Below, piece by piece: positions 1 through 7,490 of a stretch of DNA of 64,000 bases. This stretch comes from Streptomyces sp. NBC_01428 (GTDB lineage: Bacteria; Actinomycetota; Actinomycetes; Streptomycetales; Streptomycetaceae). Each line of letters begins with the position of its first letter. Position 1 is the stretch's first letter. Where the stretch lies: contig NZ_CP109499.1 of the NCBI RefSeq assembly GCF_036231965.1, positions 2,604,001-2,668,000 on the forward strand, written 5' to 3'. The notes beneath the pieces are model-generated. The model saw nothing but the letters and a program-made list of their open reading frames with translations. It searched no databases and was not told the DNA's origin. A program made the translations under genes and the position numbers.

Positions 1-737
1 GCGCGGTTCGGTTGCGGTGTCGCGGAGGAGGGACAACAGCGTCTCCGCCAGGTCGAGTTGGGTCGGTCCGGCCGGATCGACCGGATCGGGGAGGAGGTCG
101 GCTTCAAGGAACGGGGTGCGTGTGGGCATGTCTGATCACCTTGGGGTTCGTGGCGGATCGCAGGGCGGTGGACCGAGGTCTGATGGACACGGCCGACCGC
201 TGTGCGGCAGGTGCGGTGGGCTTCGAGCGGGGCTCGCGGGCGATGTGGACGCGGACGATGGGTGGTGCCGTCACACGACGGGAGGCTGACCGATGAGCGG
301 GAACAGCGATCGGTGAACGGTGCCTTGCCGAGGGCCTGTTGTGTCGCTCGGGTCGGGTCGGGTCGGTGGTGACGGCGCCTGGCCGACGGAATGCTTGGAC
401 TGCGCCGGTACGACCGGTGTGACGAGGTCCGGCTGACAGCCGGTTGTGTCGCGAGGGTGGGGACGGGTGGTGAGCGGTGTGGACGACGGCCTGTCGCTCC
501 CCGCAGGTGCGACCGATGGATGGACTGACCCTGATCAGCGGAAGGTACGCCGCGTGAAGGGCGCCGGCCCCGAACGAGGCCTGGCCGACGGCCGGTCGGA
601 TCTCGCGGGCGCGAACCGGAGACGGACCGACCTGATCAACGGAGAGCTGCGCCCCGCGGATGACACCGGCCCCGAACGAGGCCTGGCCGACGGCCGGTCG
701 GACCGCGCGAGCGCGACCGGAGACGTACGGGGCCCGG
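1..737. other. Repeat-rich region with no convincing gene
   Basis: No ORF here has both a good ribosome binding site and a recognisable protein. The stretch lies downstream of the 3' end of the leftward gene that stops at 738. It holds a degenerate repeat array, described separately. The short plus-strand ORFs look like by-products of high GC, although the repeat period of 102 bp is divisible by three, so one frame (446-853) stays open across it. Confidence 0.5.
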
Positions 738-770
738 TTAACGGCCCGTCGTGTCGCGCGGATGGGACCG
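530..770. repeat. Degenerate ~102-bp tandem repeat
   Basis: A 37-bp block is identical at 564-600 and 666-702, a period of 102 bp. The flanks are also related: CCTGATCAGCGGA near 530 matches CCTGATCAACGGA near 632, and more divergent fragments containing GTGTCGCGCGGA or similar occur near 340, 445 and 750. The unit equals 34 codons. I see no palindromic spacer architecture, so this is not a CRISPR array. Confidence 0.7.
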
Positions 771-2438
771 ATGGTCGTGGGGCCGCGTGGGTCCCGGTCG
801 GATTCGACCGGGCGCGGGCCCCGTCAGGCCCGCCCGAAACAGTCCGTAGGTGATCCGGCGCTCGGCGGCCGCCAGGAGTTCGTCCCGCAGCGCCCCGCCG
901 CGCAGCACCGCGTCGGGTCCCAGCAGGCCCTCGACGGCAGCCAGCGCACCGGCGGTGTCGCCGTGGTGGAGTCGTTCACGGACCCCGGACAGACAGTGCG
1001 GGCTCCGGTGCGCCTCGTCGATGGCCTGGAGGCAGGGCAGAGGCGTACCGGTCAGCGCGACCAGCAGTTCCTCGCGCCGGATCTCGGTCGGGTCGTGGTC
1101 CAGGGGTTGCAGGACGCCGTCGACCAGGCCGATCCGGTGCCGGTCGCCCCGGCACTCCACGATCCGGGGGCGGCCCGGTGGGTCGGGTGCCCGGGGGACG
1201 GCGACGGGGTGGTGACCGGGTACGAGGGCCGCCGCGACCAGCGGATGCAGACGATCGGCATCGATGGCGCCGGTGCGGAGCAGATGCAGGTCGGGCAGCA
1301 CCCAGGTCGCCGCGTCGGGCAGGACCGGCAGCGGTGATCCGGCGCCGCCCTTCGGGGCCGGGCGCATCCGCAGGCGGGGCAGTCCCGGGCCGTCCGACGC
1401 CGCGGGCACGTCTTTGTGCCCACCCGAGCTCGTGACCGGGCCCAGCCCCACGTCCCGATCAGAGTCCGTGAACGGGGCCAGGACCAGGCCAACACCCACG
1501 TCCTTGACCCGGCCCTGGGCCGAGCGGCCCCGGCCCACGTCCAGGTCCCGGACCTCGTCCCGGTCCACGTCCACGTCCACGTCCAGGAGCAGGCGGTACC
1601 GAGATCCCAGCCGTACGGCGACAGGTCCCCTCGTCCGGCCGTCGGCCCGCAGCAGGATCGCCGCCTCGGCCGCCCACCGGTCCACGGCACACCCGAGGTC
1701 CGGCGGCACGAGCCCGAGCGGATCGAGGTCACGTGGCCGGGGAGCGACGGGCGGGACATCCACCCCGGCCCGGAACGGCAGGCCCTCGGCCCCGGCCGGG
1801 AAACGGGGTTCGCCGACAGGCGAGACCGCGCCGCACCGGACCCCCAACTCGTCGGTCCTGCGCGCGTCCCAGAGGTGGCGGTGCAGGTCGAGGCGGAATC
1901 GCCGACTGGGCCGGGAGTGCGGATGCCTGCGCGCCCCGTCGTCGCAGCACGCGCCGCGGGAACCGCCGTCGGGCGCCTCCCACAGCGCGAGGCTGATCCG
2001 CTGACCGCCGTCGGCCCAGGCCGGTGGCGTGCGGACCACGAGGTGCAGCGGATGGGCGGGGTCGGGGGCGGCCCGGGCGGAAGCTGTGGGCGTGCCGCTC
2101 CCGGGCGAGGCCGTGTCGTAGCGCGCCAGCGTCATGGTGATGCCGGGGCGCAGCAGTCCGTCGGGGCCGACCCGGGGCATGTGCCAGCGCAGCAGATCCG
2201 GCGCCAAGTGACGCAGATCCGCCCGGACTCGGGATGCGAGATCACATCCGTGCGTGCGAGCCAGGCAGCGGAGGTGGAGATCGACGTCGACGCCCGCGGC
2301 GGCGCAGGCCCCCGCCCAGTCCCCGGCACGGCGACGGGCGGTCGCGGTCTCGATCATGGAGGGCGGCACGGCGAAGTCCCGCACGCGCGGCCAGAAGGAA
2401 GCGAGGAGAGAGTCCTCGTACGCGGTCCGAGTGAGCAT
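738..2438 (-). CDS. Hypothetical protein of 566 residues
   Basis: I do not recognise a family. I chose the ATG at 2438 because AAGGTGA sits 6-7 nt upstream; a GTG at 2444 is the alternative and would add two residues. The product has no clear signal peptide or membrane segment. The N-terminal ~200 residues look globular and rich in W, R and D. Around residues 285-340 there is a low-complexity stretch of alternating D and V, encoded by a short GTCCAC-type DNA repeat near 1565-1590, and that part probably expanded by slippage. The C-terminal tail is rich in proline, arginine and histidine and may be disordered. It is followed only by the repeat array, and 89 bp separate it from the membrane protein gene downstream of its start side. 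The reading frame is convincing by codon use; the function is unknown. Confidence 0.65.
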   Translation of the reverse strand: MLTRTAYEDSLLASFWPRVRDFAVPPSMIETATARRRAGDWAGACAAAGVDVDLHLRCLARTHGCDLASRVRADLRHLAPDLLRWHMPRVGPDGLLRPGITMTLARYDTASPGSGTPTASARAAPDPAHPLHLVVRTPPAWADGGQRISLALWEAPDGGSRGACCDDGARRHPHSRPSRRFRLDLHRHLWDARRTDELGVRCGAVSPVGEPRFPAGAEGLPFRAGVDVPPVAPRPRDLDPLGLVPPDLGCAVDRWAAEAAILLRADGRTRGPVAVRLGSRYRLLLDVDVDVDRDEVRDLDVGRGRSAQGRVKDVGVGLVLAPFTDSDRDVGLGPVTSSGGHKDVPAASDGPGLPRLRMRPAPKGGAGSPLPVLPDAATWVLPDLHLLRTGAIDADRLHPLVAAALVPGHHPVAVPRAPDPPGRPRIVECRGDRHRIGLVDGVLQPLDHDPTEIRREELLVALTGTPLPCLQAIDEAHRSPHCLSGVRERLHHGDTAGALAAVEGLLGPDAVLRGGALRDELLAAAERRITYGLFRAGLTGPAPGRIRPGPTRPHDHRSHPRDTTGR

Positions 2439-2527
2439 CAGCACTCACCTTGCGCGGACGGGGCCCCCCATCTGTCATCAGCGAGAGTTGTCATCGGCGG
2501 GATGATAGCCCGCTGTTCGGAGGACTG

Positions 2528-3853
2528 TCAGGTGATTTCGACCGGGCCCGAACCGGCGGCCGGTCCGCCCGCGCCGCCGGTGCTGCCGGTGGTGCCGGTC
2601 AGGTGCGGGGCCCCGTCGTCGTCGAGGAACTCGACCACGGCGAGCACCAGCAGGGCCACCACGGCGATCCAGACGGTGACGGCGGCCGTGGGGTAGTTCC
2701 AGATGAGCAGGGTGACGGCGGCGACCGCGACGACCGTCCAGTTGAGCCATGTCTTGGCGCGGTGCACCCAGGCCCCGACCGGTCCCAGGTCGAAGCCCAC
2801 GGCGTTGCGCACGGCGCCGATGCCGCCCCGCCAGGCGGCCAGGACCCGCGTGGCGGCCCGGCCGCTGCCGGTCAGCCAGGCGGCGAGGGCCACGACGATG
2901 CCGAGGGTGATCACCATGCGCACCGTCGTCCGCAGAAAGCGCACGAGGGTGTCGAAGACCGAGCCCGCCGCGGGCTGGGAGACCCCCGAGGGCAGGCCGT
3001 CGAGGTAGATCCCGCGGAAGATCCAGAGCGCGATGCCGAGGACGGCTGCCCCGGCGGCCACGGCGAGTGCCGCCGTGACGAGGGCGCGGCGCCTGCGGAT
3101 GGCGAGGAGCACGCCGCCGGCCGCGAGCACCAGGGTCAGCACCGGCAGCCAGAACCCGACGATCTGCAGCAGCCGGTAGAGCTTCTTGGCCTTGCCGATG
3201 GAGTCGGACGTCATGACCGTGAAGTCGGTGTGCACCTCGGGGATCTTCGCGGCGACGCCGAGTCCCCTGTCGACGAGGGCCTGCTTGACGCGGTCGATGA
3301 CCGGCGCGAGGTCGATGACGACGGCGTCGTTGGTGAGCTTGACGGCTCCGCCGCCCTTTCCGGTGAGCGCCTTGTCGACGGAGGCGTGGGCCGTCCTGTT
3401 GAGGTCGGTCCACAGCGTGGCGAAGGCGTCGCTGCTGACGAACTTGTCCGCCGTGCTGTGCACGAAGTCGGTCAGTCCACTGGTGATCGGACCGCTCAGC
3501 GGGCCCAGGGCCTTGGTCAGCCGGGGCCGGTCGGCCGGGGCGACGGAGGTGAGCAGCGACTCGATGTCGACGTGCTGCATGACGGCCTTGGTCACCCGGT
3601 CGGCGACGGCCTCCTGGACGTCGGGGTCGGAGGCGAGCGGCTTCATGGTGGAGACGTAGCGGTCGGTGTCTCCGATCAGGTCGCTCGACCAGGCCGCCAC
3701 GGCGCTGAGCGGGGTGAGCACGGCCGCGACGATGATCAGCAGGACCGCGAAGAACGGCCGTACCCAGTGCCGTTGGCCCGTCGGGCGGCGTCGCTCCAGT
3801 TCCGCGACCCGGGCCCGGAGTTCGGCGATCTCCCGGGCGTCGTCGCCGTTCAC
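2528..3853 (-). CDS. Conserved actinobacterial membrane protein, 441 aa
   Basis: The GTG at 3853 is preceded by GGAGG at 5 nt, so the longer open frame (to 4057) is not needed. After the start comes a short coiled-coil-like helix (EIAELRARVAELERRR), then a membrane segment at about residues 32-55. A large extracytoplasmic domain of roughly 190 residues follows, then four or more membrane helices between about residues 240 and 415. The motif DTDRYV...LASDP..VQ..VAD right after the first helix is typical of a widespread, uncharacterised actinobacterial membrane family. No catalytic motif is visible. It is transcribed in the same direction as the unknown gene at 738-2438 and could be cotranscribed with it. 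Function unknown. Confidence 0.75.
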   Translation of the reverse strand: MNGDDAREIAELRARVAELERRRPTGQRHWVRPFFAVLLIIVAAVLTPLSAVAAWSSDLIGDTDRYVSTMKPLASDPDVQEAVADRVTKAVMQHVDIESLLTSVAPADRPRLTKALGPLSGPITSGLTDFVHSTADKFVSSDAFATLWTDLNRTAHASVDKALTGKGGGAVKLTNDAVVIDLAPVIDRVKQALVDRGLGVAAKIPEVHTDFTVMTSDSIGKAKKLYRLLQIVGFWLPVLTLVLAAGGVLLAIRRRRALVTAALAVAAGAAVLGIALWIFRGIYLDGLPSGVSQPAAGSVFDTLVRFLRTTVRMVITLGIVVALAAWLTGSGRAATRVLAAWRGGIGAVRNAVGFDLGPVGAWVHRAKTWLNWTVVAVAAVTLLIWNYPTAAVTVWIAVVALLVLAVVEFLDDDGAPHLTGTTGSTGGAGGPAAGSGPVEIT

Positions 3854-4097
3854 GTCGCCTCCGCGGGGCCGGCGGCCGGACACGGCTGCCGGTGCGCGGA
3901 CCGTTGACCGGCGCGTGTCCGGTCGATCAGATCGTCCATGGCGCTCTCGTTCCGCTCGGTGCGCTGCGTGGTGGTGTACGACGGGTACGCCGGCCCCTCC
4001 CCCGGTGGCGTCGGATCGGCCATCGGGCGGAGGGGCCTCGTGGGTGCGGGGTGTCACACCGCTGCCGTCACGTCCTGACGGCCGGAGCGGGGACGGT

Positions 4098-4679
4098 TCA
4101 GCGCGGCTGCGGCTGTCGCGGGGACTGCGACGGGGACTGCGGCCGGGACGGTGTGTGGTGGCCGTGGGGCCGGTAGGCGGCGAGCGCCCAGATCACGAAC
4201 ACGTCGATCGCGATCATGATGACCGACCAGATCGGCGCGTACGGCAGGAACATGAAGTGGAAGAGCATGCTCACCGCCGCCAGCGCGATACCGGTGACGC
4301 GGGCCCACGCGGCGCCCTTGAGGATGCCCGCGCCGACGACGGCGGCGATCACGCCGACGACCAGCAGGATCCAGCCCCAGCCGGTGAGGTTGATGCGGTA
4401 CACGTAGTCGTTGACCCGCGTGTACACATCGTCCTTGGCGATCGCGGAGATGCCCTGGAGGATGTTGAGGAAGCCGTTCACCAGCAGGAGCACACCGGCG
4501 AAGGTGACGCCGCCGGCCACCCACGCGCCGTCGCCCGACGGCGGCGGCCCGAGGCCTCCTCCGGCGGGGGCCGCTCCGGACCACTGGTCTCCCCACAGCG
4601 GCATGTCGCCGCCGCTCGGCTGGGGTCCCGTGCCGCCACCGGGCGGCGGGGTCGGGGGCTGCGAAGCGTCCTGGCTCAT
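4098..4679 (-). CDS. DUF7144 family membrane protein, 193 aa
   Basis: The start at 4679 has GAGGTGG about 6 nt upstream. The first ~60 residues are proline- and glycine-rich and probably disordered and cytoplasmic. Four membrane helices follow between about residues 62 and 175, beginning VAGGVTFAGVLLLVNG. A tyrosine-containing loop with NDYVYRINLTGWGW is characteristic of the DUF7144 family found in many actinobacteria. Function is unknown. The long leader between this start and the preceding gene contains four 45-bp tandem repeats and a terminator hairpin. The gene is therefore probably transcribed from its own promoter in the 4680-4780 interval. Confidence 0.8.
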   Translation of the reverse strand: MSQDASQPPTPPPGGGTGPQPSGGDMPLWGDQWSGAAPAGGGLGPPPSGDGAWVAGGVTFAGVLLLVNGFLNILQGISAIAKDDVYTRVNDYVYRINLTGWGWILLVVGVIAAVVGAGILKGAAWARVTGIALAAVSMLFHFMFLPYAPIWSVIMIAIDVFVIWALAAYRPHGHHTPSRPQSPSQSPRQPQPR

Positions 4680-4778
4680 GCTCGACCACCTCGTTGCACT
4701 GTCGGCCGCTGGCCGTCCCCGGTGCGGGAGGCATCGGGGAATTCGAGCCTCCGCCGCCCTTCCGCGCCCCGCCAGAGG

Positions 4779-4958
4779 GGTGCCGCCGATCGGGTGACGA
4801 CACGACGACGGGCCTGTCATCGTGGTGCCGCCGACCGGGCGACGGTACGACGACGGCCTTGCCACCGTGGTGCCGTCGAAGAACCGACGGTACGACGACA
4901 GGCCTGACACCATGCTGCCGCCGAGCCGGCGACAGTACGACGGTGCGGGCCTGCCGCC
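4779..4958. repeat. Four tandem copies of a 45-bp repeat
   Basis: Copies lie at 4779-4823, 4824-4868, 4869-4913 and 4914-4958. Each begins GGTGCCGCCG or a close variant and carries a GACGGTACGACGAC core near its middle. All four are exactly 45 bp, so the array keeps frame (15 codons), but no gene with a good start covers it. It fills the space between the DUF7144 gene and the luciferase-like oxidoreductase, together with the adjoining terminator. The rest of 4680-4778 shows nothing recognisable. Confidence 0.85.
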
Positions 4959-4975
4959 GACGGCAGGCCCGCACC
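4942..4975 (-). terminator. 15-bp perfect hairpin terminator
   Basis: Arms 4942-4956 and 4961-4975 are perfectly complementary with a 4-nt loop (CCGA). It lies about 55 bp past the stop codon of the leftward oxidoreductase gene. Its left arm is built from the fourth copy of the 45-bp repeat. Confidence 0.75.
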
Positions 4976-5031
4976 CTCGCTCCCCTCCCCCGGTCGGCTT
5001 CTCGCCCTCGGCCCCGGCCGGACCTTTCGTC

Positions 5032-6096
5032 TCAGGCGGCGTCCGCCTCCGCGTTCTGCCGGGAGACGAGGTCCAGGGCCCGCCCCAGCGTGGCGAGCCG
5101 GGCGTCGAGGGTCTCGCCCGCGGGGTAGAGGCGGACGGTGTCGACGCCCGCGGCACCCCATACCCGGAGTCGCTCGCGGACCATGTCCTCGGTTCCGATC
5201 AGGGTCGTGCCGAGCACCATCTCGTCGGTCACGAGTCCCGCGGCGCCGTCCCGGTCGCCGGCCTGCCAGCGCTCGTGGACCTCGGCGGCGACGTCCGCCC
5301 AGCCCTGCCTGCTGTACGCGGCGTTGTAGAAGTTGGTGGTGGCGGAGCCCATCCCGCCAAGACTGAAGGCGAGTTCCTTCTTGCGTCCCGCCACCATGGT
5401 GCGCAGCGCGTCCTCGTCCTCGGCGAACGCCACTTCGGCGCCCTGGCAGATGTCGAGGTCGGCCCGGCCCCGGCCCGCCGCCGCGAGGCCCGCGTCCAGG
5501 TGGTCGAAGTACGCCTCCTTGGCGCCCTCGGGCACGAAGCTGGTCCCCAGCCAGCCGTCGGCGATCTCGCCCGTCAGTCGCAGCATCTTGGGCGAGAGGG
5601 TGGCGAGATAGACGGGCAGGTCGTGCTCGGCGCGCATCGACAGGCGCATGGCCCGCGCCTCGCCTCCCGGCAGCGGAATCGTGAACTCCCGTCCCTGGTG
5701 GTCGATCTTCTCCCCCGCCACGGCCTGCCGGACGATCTCCACGGTCTCCCGCATCCGGGTCAGCGGCCGCGCGAACGGTACGCCGTGCAGGCCCTCGATC
5801 ACCTGGGGTCCGGAGGGTCCGAGACCGAGGAGGAACCGCCCGCCGGAGATGTTGGAGAGGGTGATCGCGGCGCGGGCGATGGCGGAGGGGGTGCGGGTGC
5901 CGAGCTGGATGATGCCGGAGCCGAGCAGGATCCGCTCGGTGCGCGCCGCCAAGTAGCCGATAGGGGACGGCGCTTCGGACCCCCAGGCCTCCGCGACCCA
6001 GCAGATGTCCATGCCGAGTTTCTCGGCCTCGACGACGAAGTCGACGGTCTCCCGCCAGTCGCCCCCGGACGCCTCGACGGTCGTGGAGGTACGCAT
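5032..6096 (-). CDS. LLM class F420-dependent oxidoreductase (luciferase-like), 354 aa
   Basis: The sequence is a bacterial-luciferase-like TIM barrel of the F420-dependent actinobacterial group. Its landmarks are an N-terminal strand with EASGGDWRETVDFVVEAEKLG and a WVAEAWGSEAP segment, a GTRTPSAIARAA...LSNISGGRFLLGLGPSGPQVIEG motif that binds the cofactor phosphate, and a C-terminal TLIGTEDMVRERL helix. The likely activity is hydride transfer between F420H2 and an unknown substrate in the cytoplasm. The ATG at 6096 overlaps the stop of the preceding SRPBCC gene (TGATG), so the two are translationally coupled. They probably act on the same small molecule. A perfect hairpin ends the operon. 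The substrate cannot be predicted. Confidence 0.88.
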   Translation of the reverse strand: MRTSTTVEASGGDWRETVDFVVEAEKLGMDICWVAEAWGSEAPSPIGYLAARTERILLGSGIIQLGTRTPSAIARAAITLSNISGGRFLLGLGPSGPQVIEGLHGVPFARPLTRMRETVEIVRQAVAGEKIDHQGREFTIPLPGGEARAMRLSMRAEHDLPVYLATLSPKMLRLTGEIADGWLGTSFVPEGAKEAYFDHLDAGLAAAGRGRADLDICQGAEVAFAEDEDALRTMVAGRKKELAFSLGGMGSATTNFYNAAYSRQGWADVAAEVHERWQAGDRDGAAGLVTDEMVLGTTLIGTEDMVRERLRVWGAAGVDTVRLYPAGETLDARLATLGRALDLVSRQNAEADAA

Positions 6097-6620
6097 CACG
6101 CGCCCGCCCCTTCCCGGTTCTCGGCGCGTTCCCTGATCGCCTCGACGGTGCCCGTCATGCTCCGCTCGAACTCCCGCAGCCGCACGAACACGATCTTCTG
6201 CTCCTTGTCCGGCATCCGGTCGATCGCCTGGCAGAGTCCCGAACGGCCGGGCCCCATCCGCATCCACTGGGTCAGCTCGGTGCCGCCGTCCTTCTCCTCC
6301 AGGCTGAACCGCCATACGGAGCTGGGGTGTTCGGGGTCCTCCACGGCCCACGCGAACGTGCGGTACGGATCGCACCGCACGATGTACGAGGTGGTCTCCC
6401 ACTCCCCCAGCGACTCGTGCCGGCTGCGGCCCACGAACCGGGCGCCGACCGCGGGGGCCGTCGCGTCGTCGAGCCAGCTCACCGACTGGAGTTCCGTGCT
6501 CAGTTCCGGCATGAGCCCGATGTCGGACACCAGCTCCCAGACCCGCGGCGGCGGGGCGTCGATCCGTGTCCGCACCTCGACCGTCGGCTGATCCGCGTAA
6601 CGCGCGCCCGTCCACTCCAT
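6096..6620 (-). CDS. SRPBCC family protein (polyketide cyclase/START-like), 174 aa
   Basis: The N-terminal VEVRTRIDAPPPRVWELVSDIG motif and the later WRFSLEEKDGGTELTQWMRM strand are typical of the SRPBCC helix-grip fold, which binds hydrophobic ligands in a deep cavity. The length fits a single domain. It is the first gene of a two-gene operon with the F420-type oxidoreductase, whose start it overlaps by 1 nt. Binding or processing of that enzyme's substrate is a reasonable inference. The start at 6620 has GAGAGAGGCC upstream. Homologues are often annotated as polyketide cyclase/dehydrase, but no biosynthetic cluster is visible here. Confidence 0.82.
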   Translation of the reverse strand: MEWTGARYADQPTVEVRTRIDAPPPRVWELVSDIGLMPELSTELQSVSWLDDATAPAVGARFVGRSRHESLGEWETTSYIVRCDPYRTFAWAVEDPEHPSSVWRFSLEEKDGGTELTQWMRMGPGRSGLCQAIDRMPDKEQKIVFVRLREFERSMTGTVEAIRERAENREGAGA

Positions 6621-6796
6621 GAGTCGTCCGGCCTCTCTCTCAGCGTTCAGGAAATCTGCCCCAGAAGGGCTCTGAGCTTGAGAGTTGCGTAGATGAACTG
6701 ACCTGTCAAGGAAATCCGCCCCCGGCGCGCGGACCGGGGACGGAGCGGAATCGACGAGTCGGGCAGGAAGGCGGACCGGGACCCGGGCTCGAAGTC

Positions 6797-6880
6797 GGAG
6801 TCCGAGTCGCGCTCGGCATCGGGCCCGCCCTCGCGCTCTGTATCGGGATCGAGCCCGCCCTCGCGCTCTGTATCGGTATC
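6797..6880. repeat. 30-bp tandem repeat (two full copies plus a partial one)
   Basis: Copies at 6821-6850 and 6851-6880 share the core GCCCGCCCTCGCGCTCTGTA; a partial third copy lies at 6797-6820. It sits just past the stop codon of the HxlR gene, between it and the SRPBCC promoter. In one minus-strand frame it would encode acidic TEREGG-type repeats, but no start supports translation. Confidence 0.7.
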
Positions 6881-6906
6881 GGGATCGGGATCGGCGAAGT
6901 GGGCGC

Positions 6907-7404
6907 TCAGTCCGTGAAGCGGCTGCGGATGTCCGGCCGTTCGGCCAGGTGCGGCGGATAGCCGGGGCCGAGGCGCGGCCGGGTGTCGTCGGCCGTCATC
7001 GGCTCGCCGCAGTCGGCGCACACGACGGCCGCCTCGCTCTCGTGTCCGCAGCGGTCGTGATGGAAGACGACCGGTGGCCCCTGCTCACCGCTGAGCCAGC
7101 GGTTGCCCCAGCTGTTCATGGCGGCCAGCACCCCGAAGAAGTCGCGGCCCATCTCGGTGAGCACGTAGTCGTGGCGCACCGGGTCCGTCTGATAGACCCG
7201 CTTCTCCATGAGGCCCTCGTCGACGAGCCGGCGCAGCCGGTCGGTCAGCGTGTTGCGCGCGATGCCCAGCTCCTGCTGGAACGCGTCGAACCGCTTGATC
7301 CCGTAGAAGGCCTCCCGCAGCACCAGCGGTGTCCACCAGTCGCCGAGGAGGTCCATCGTGCGCGCGATGGAACACGGCCAGTTCGCAAAAGAAGTCCGCC
7401 TCAC
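6907..7404 (-). CDS. HxlR family transcriptional regulator, 165 aa
   Basis: This is a winged-helix HxlR/MarR-like repressor. The canonical order is visible: CSIARTMDLLGDWWTPLVLREA (conserved cysteine and W motif), then FDAFQQELGIARNTLTDRLRRL (recognition helix), then the wing YQTDPVRHDYVLTEMGRDF. About 50 extra C-terminal residues contain CGHESEAAVVCADCGEP, two cysteine pairs that could bind a metal; this tail is common in actinobacterial members. HxlR proteins often sense electrophiles or quinones. The GTG at 7404 has GAAGG at about 6 nt. The likely target is unclear: the F420 oxidoreductase operon downstream and its own promoter are candidates. Confidence 0.88.
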   Translation of the reverse strand: MRRTSFANWPCSIARTMDLLGDWWTPLVLREAFYGIKRFDAFQQELGIARNTLTDRLRRLVDEGLMEKRVYQTDPVRHDYVLTEMGRDFFGVLAAMNSWGNRWLSGEQGPPVVFHHDRCGHESEAAVVCADCGEPMTADDTRPRLGPGYPPHLAERPDIRSRFTD

Positions 7405-7490
7405 GCCTTCAGCATACGAGGGTCCAGGAAAAGGACCCAGCAGCTCGCACGGGGTGACTGACGGCGAGATGCCGGACCGGCCTTCCTCCG

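Noticed and set aside
446..853. Possible repeat protein reading through the 102-bp repeats
   Set aside because: No convincing ribosome binding site, it runs into the 3' end of the opposite gene, and the frame may stay open only because the repeat length is a multiple of three.
530..4958. CRISPR-like arrays
   Set aside because: Repeats are contiguous or degenerate, without unique spacers of constant length, and no cas genes are present.
4694..5128. A frame encoding 15-residue repeats (CRRxGDxTTT type) across the 45-bp array
   Set aside because: Cysteine/arginine/threonine-rich sequence without start signal; it ends inside the oxidoreductase gene. Kept only as a DNA repeat.
6647..7021. Acidic repeat ORF as a frameshifted extension of the HxlR protein
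   Set aside because: The HxlR protein already has the usual length and C-terminal tail; the acidic part comes from the 30-bp DNA repeat beyond its stop.
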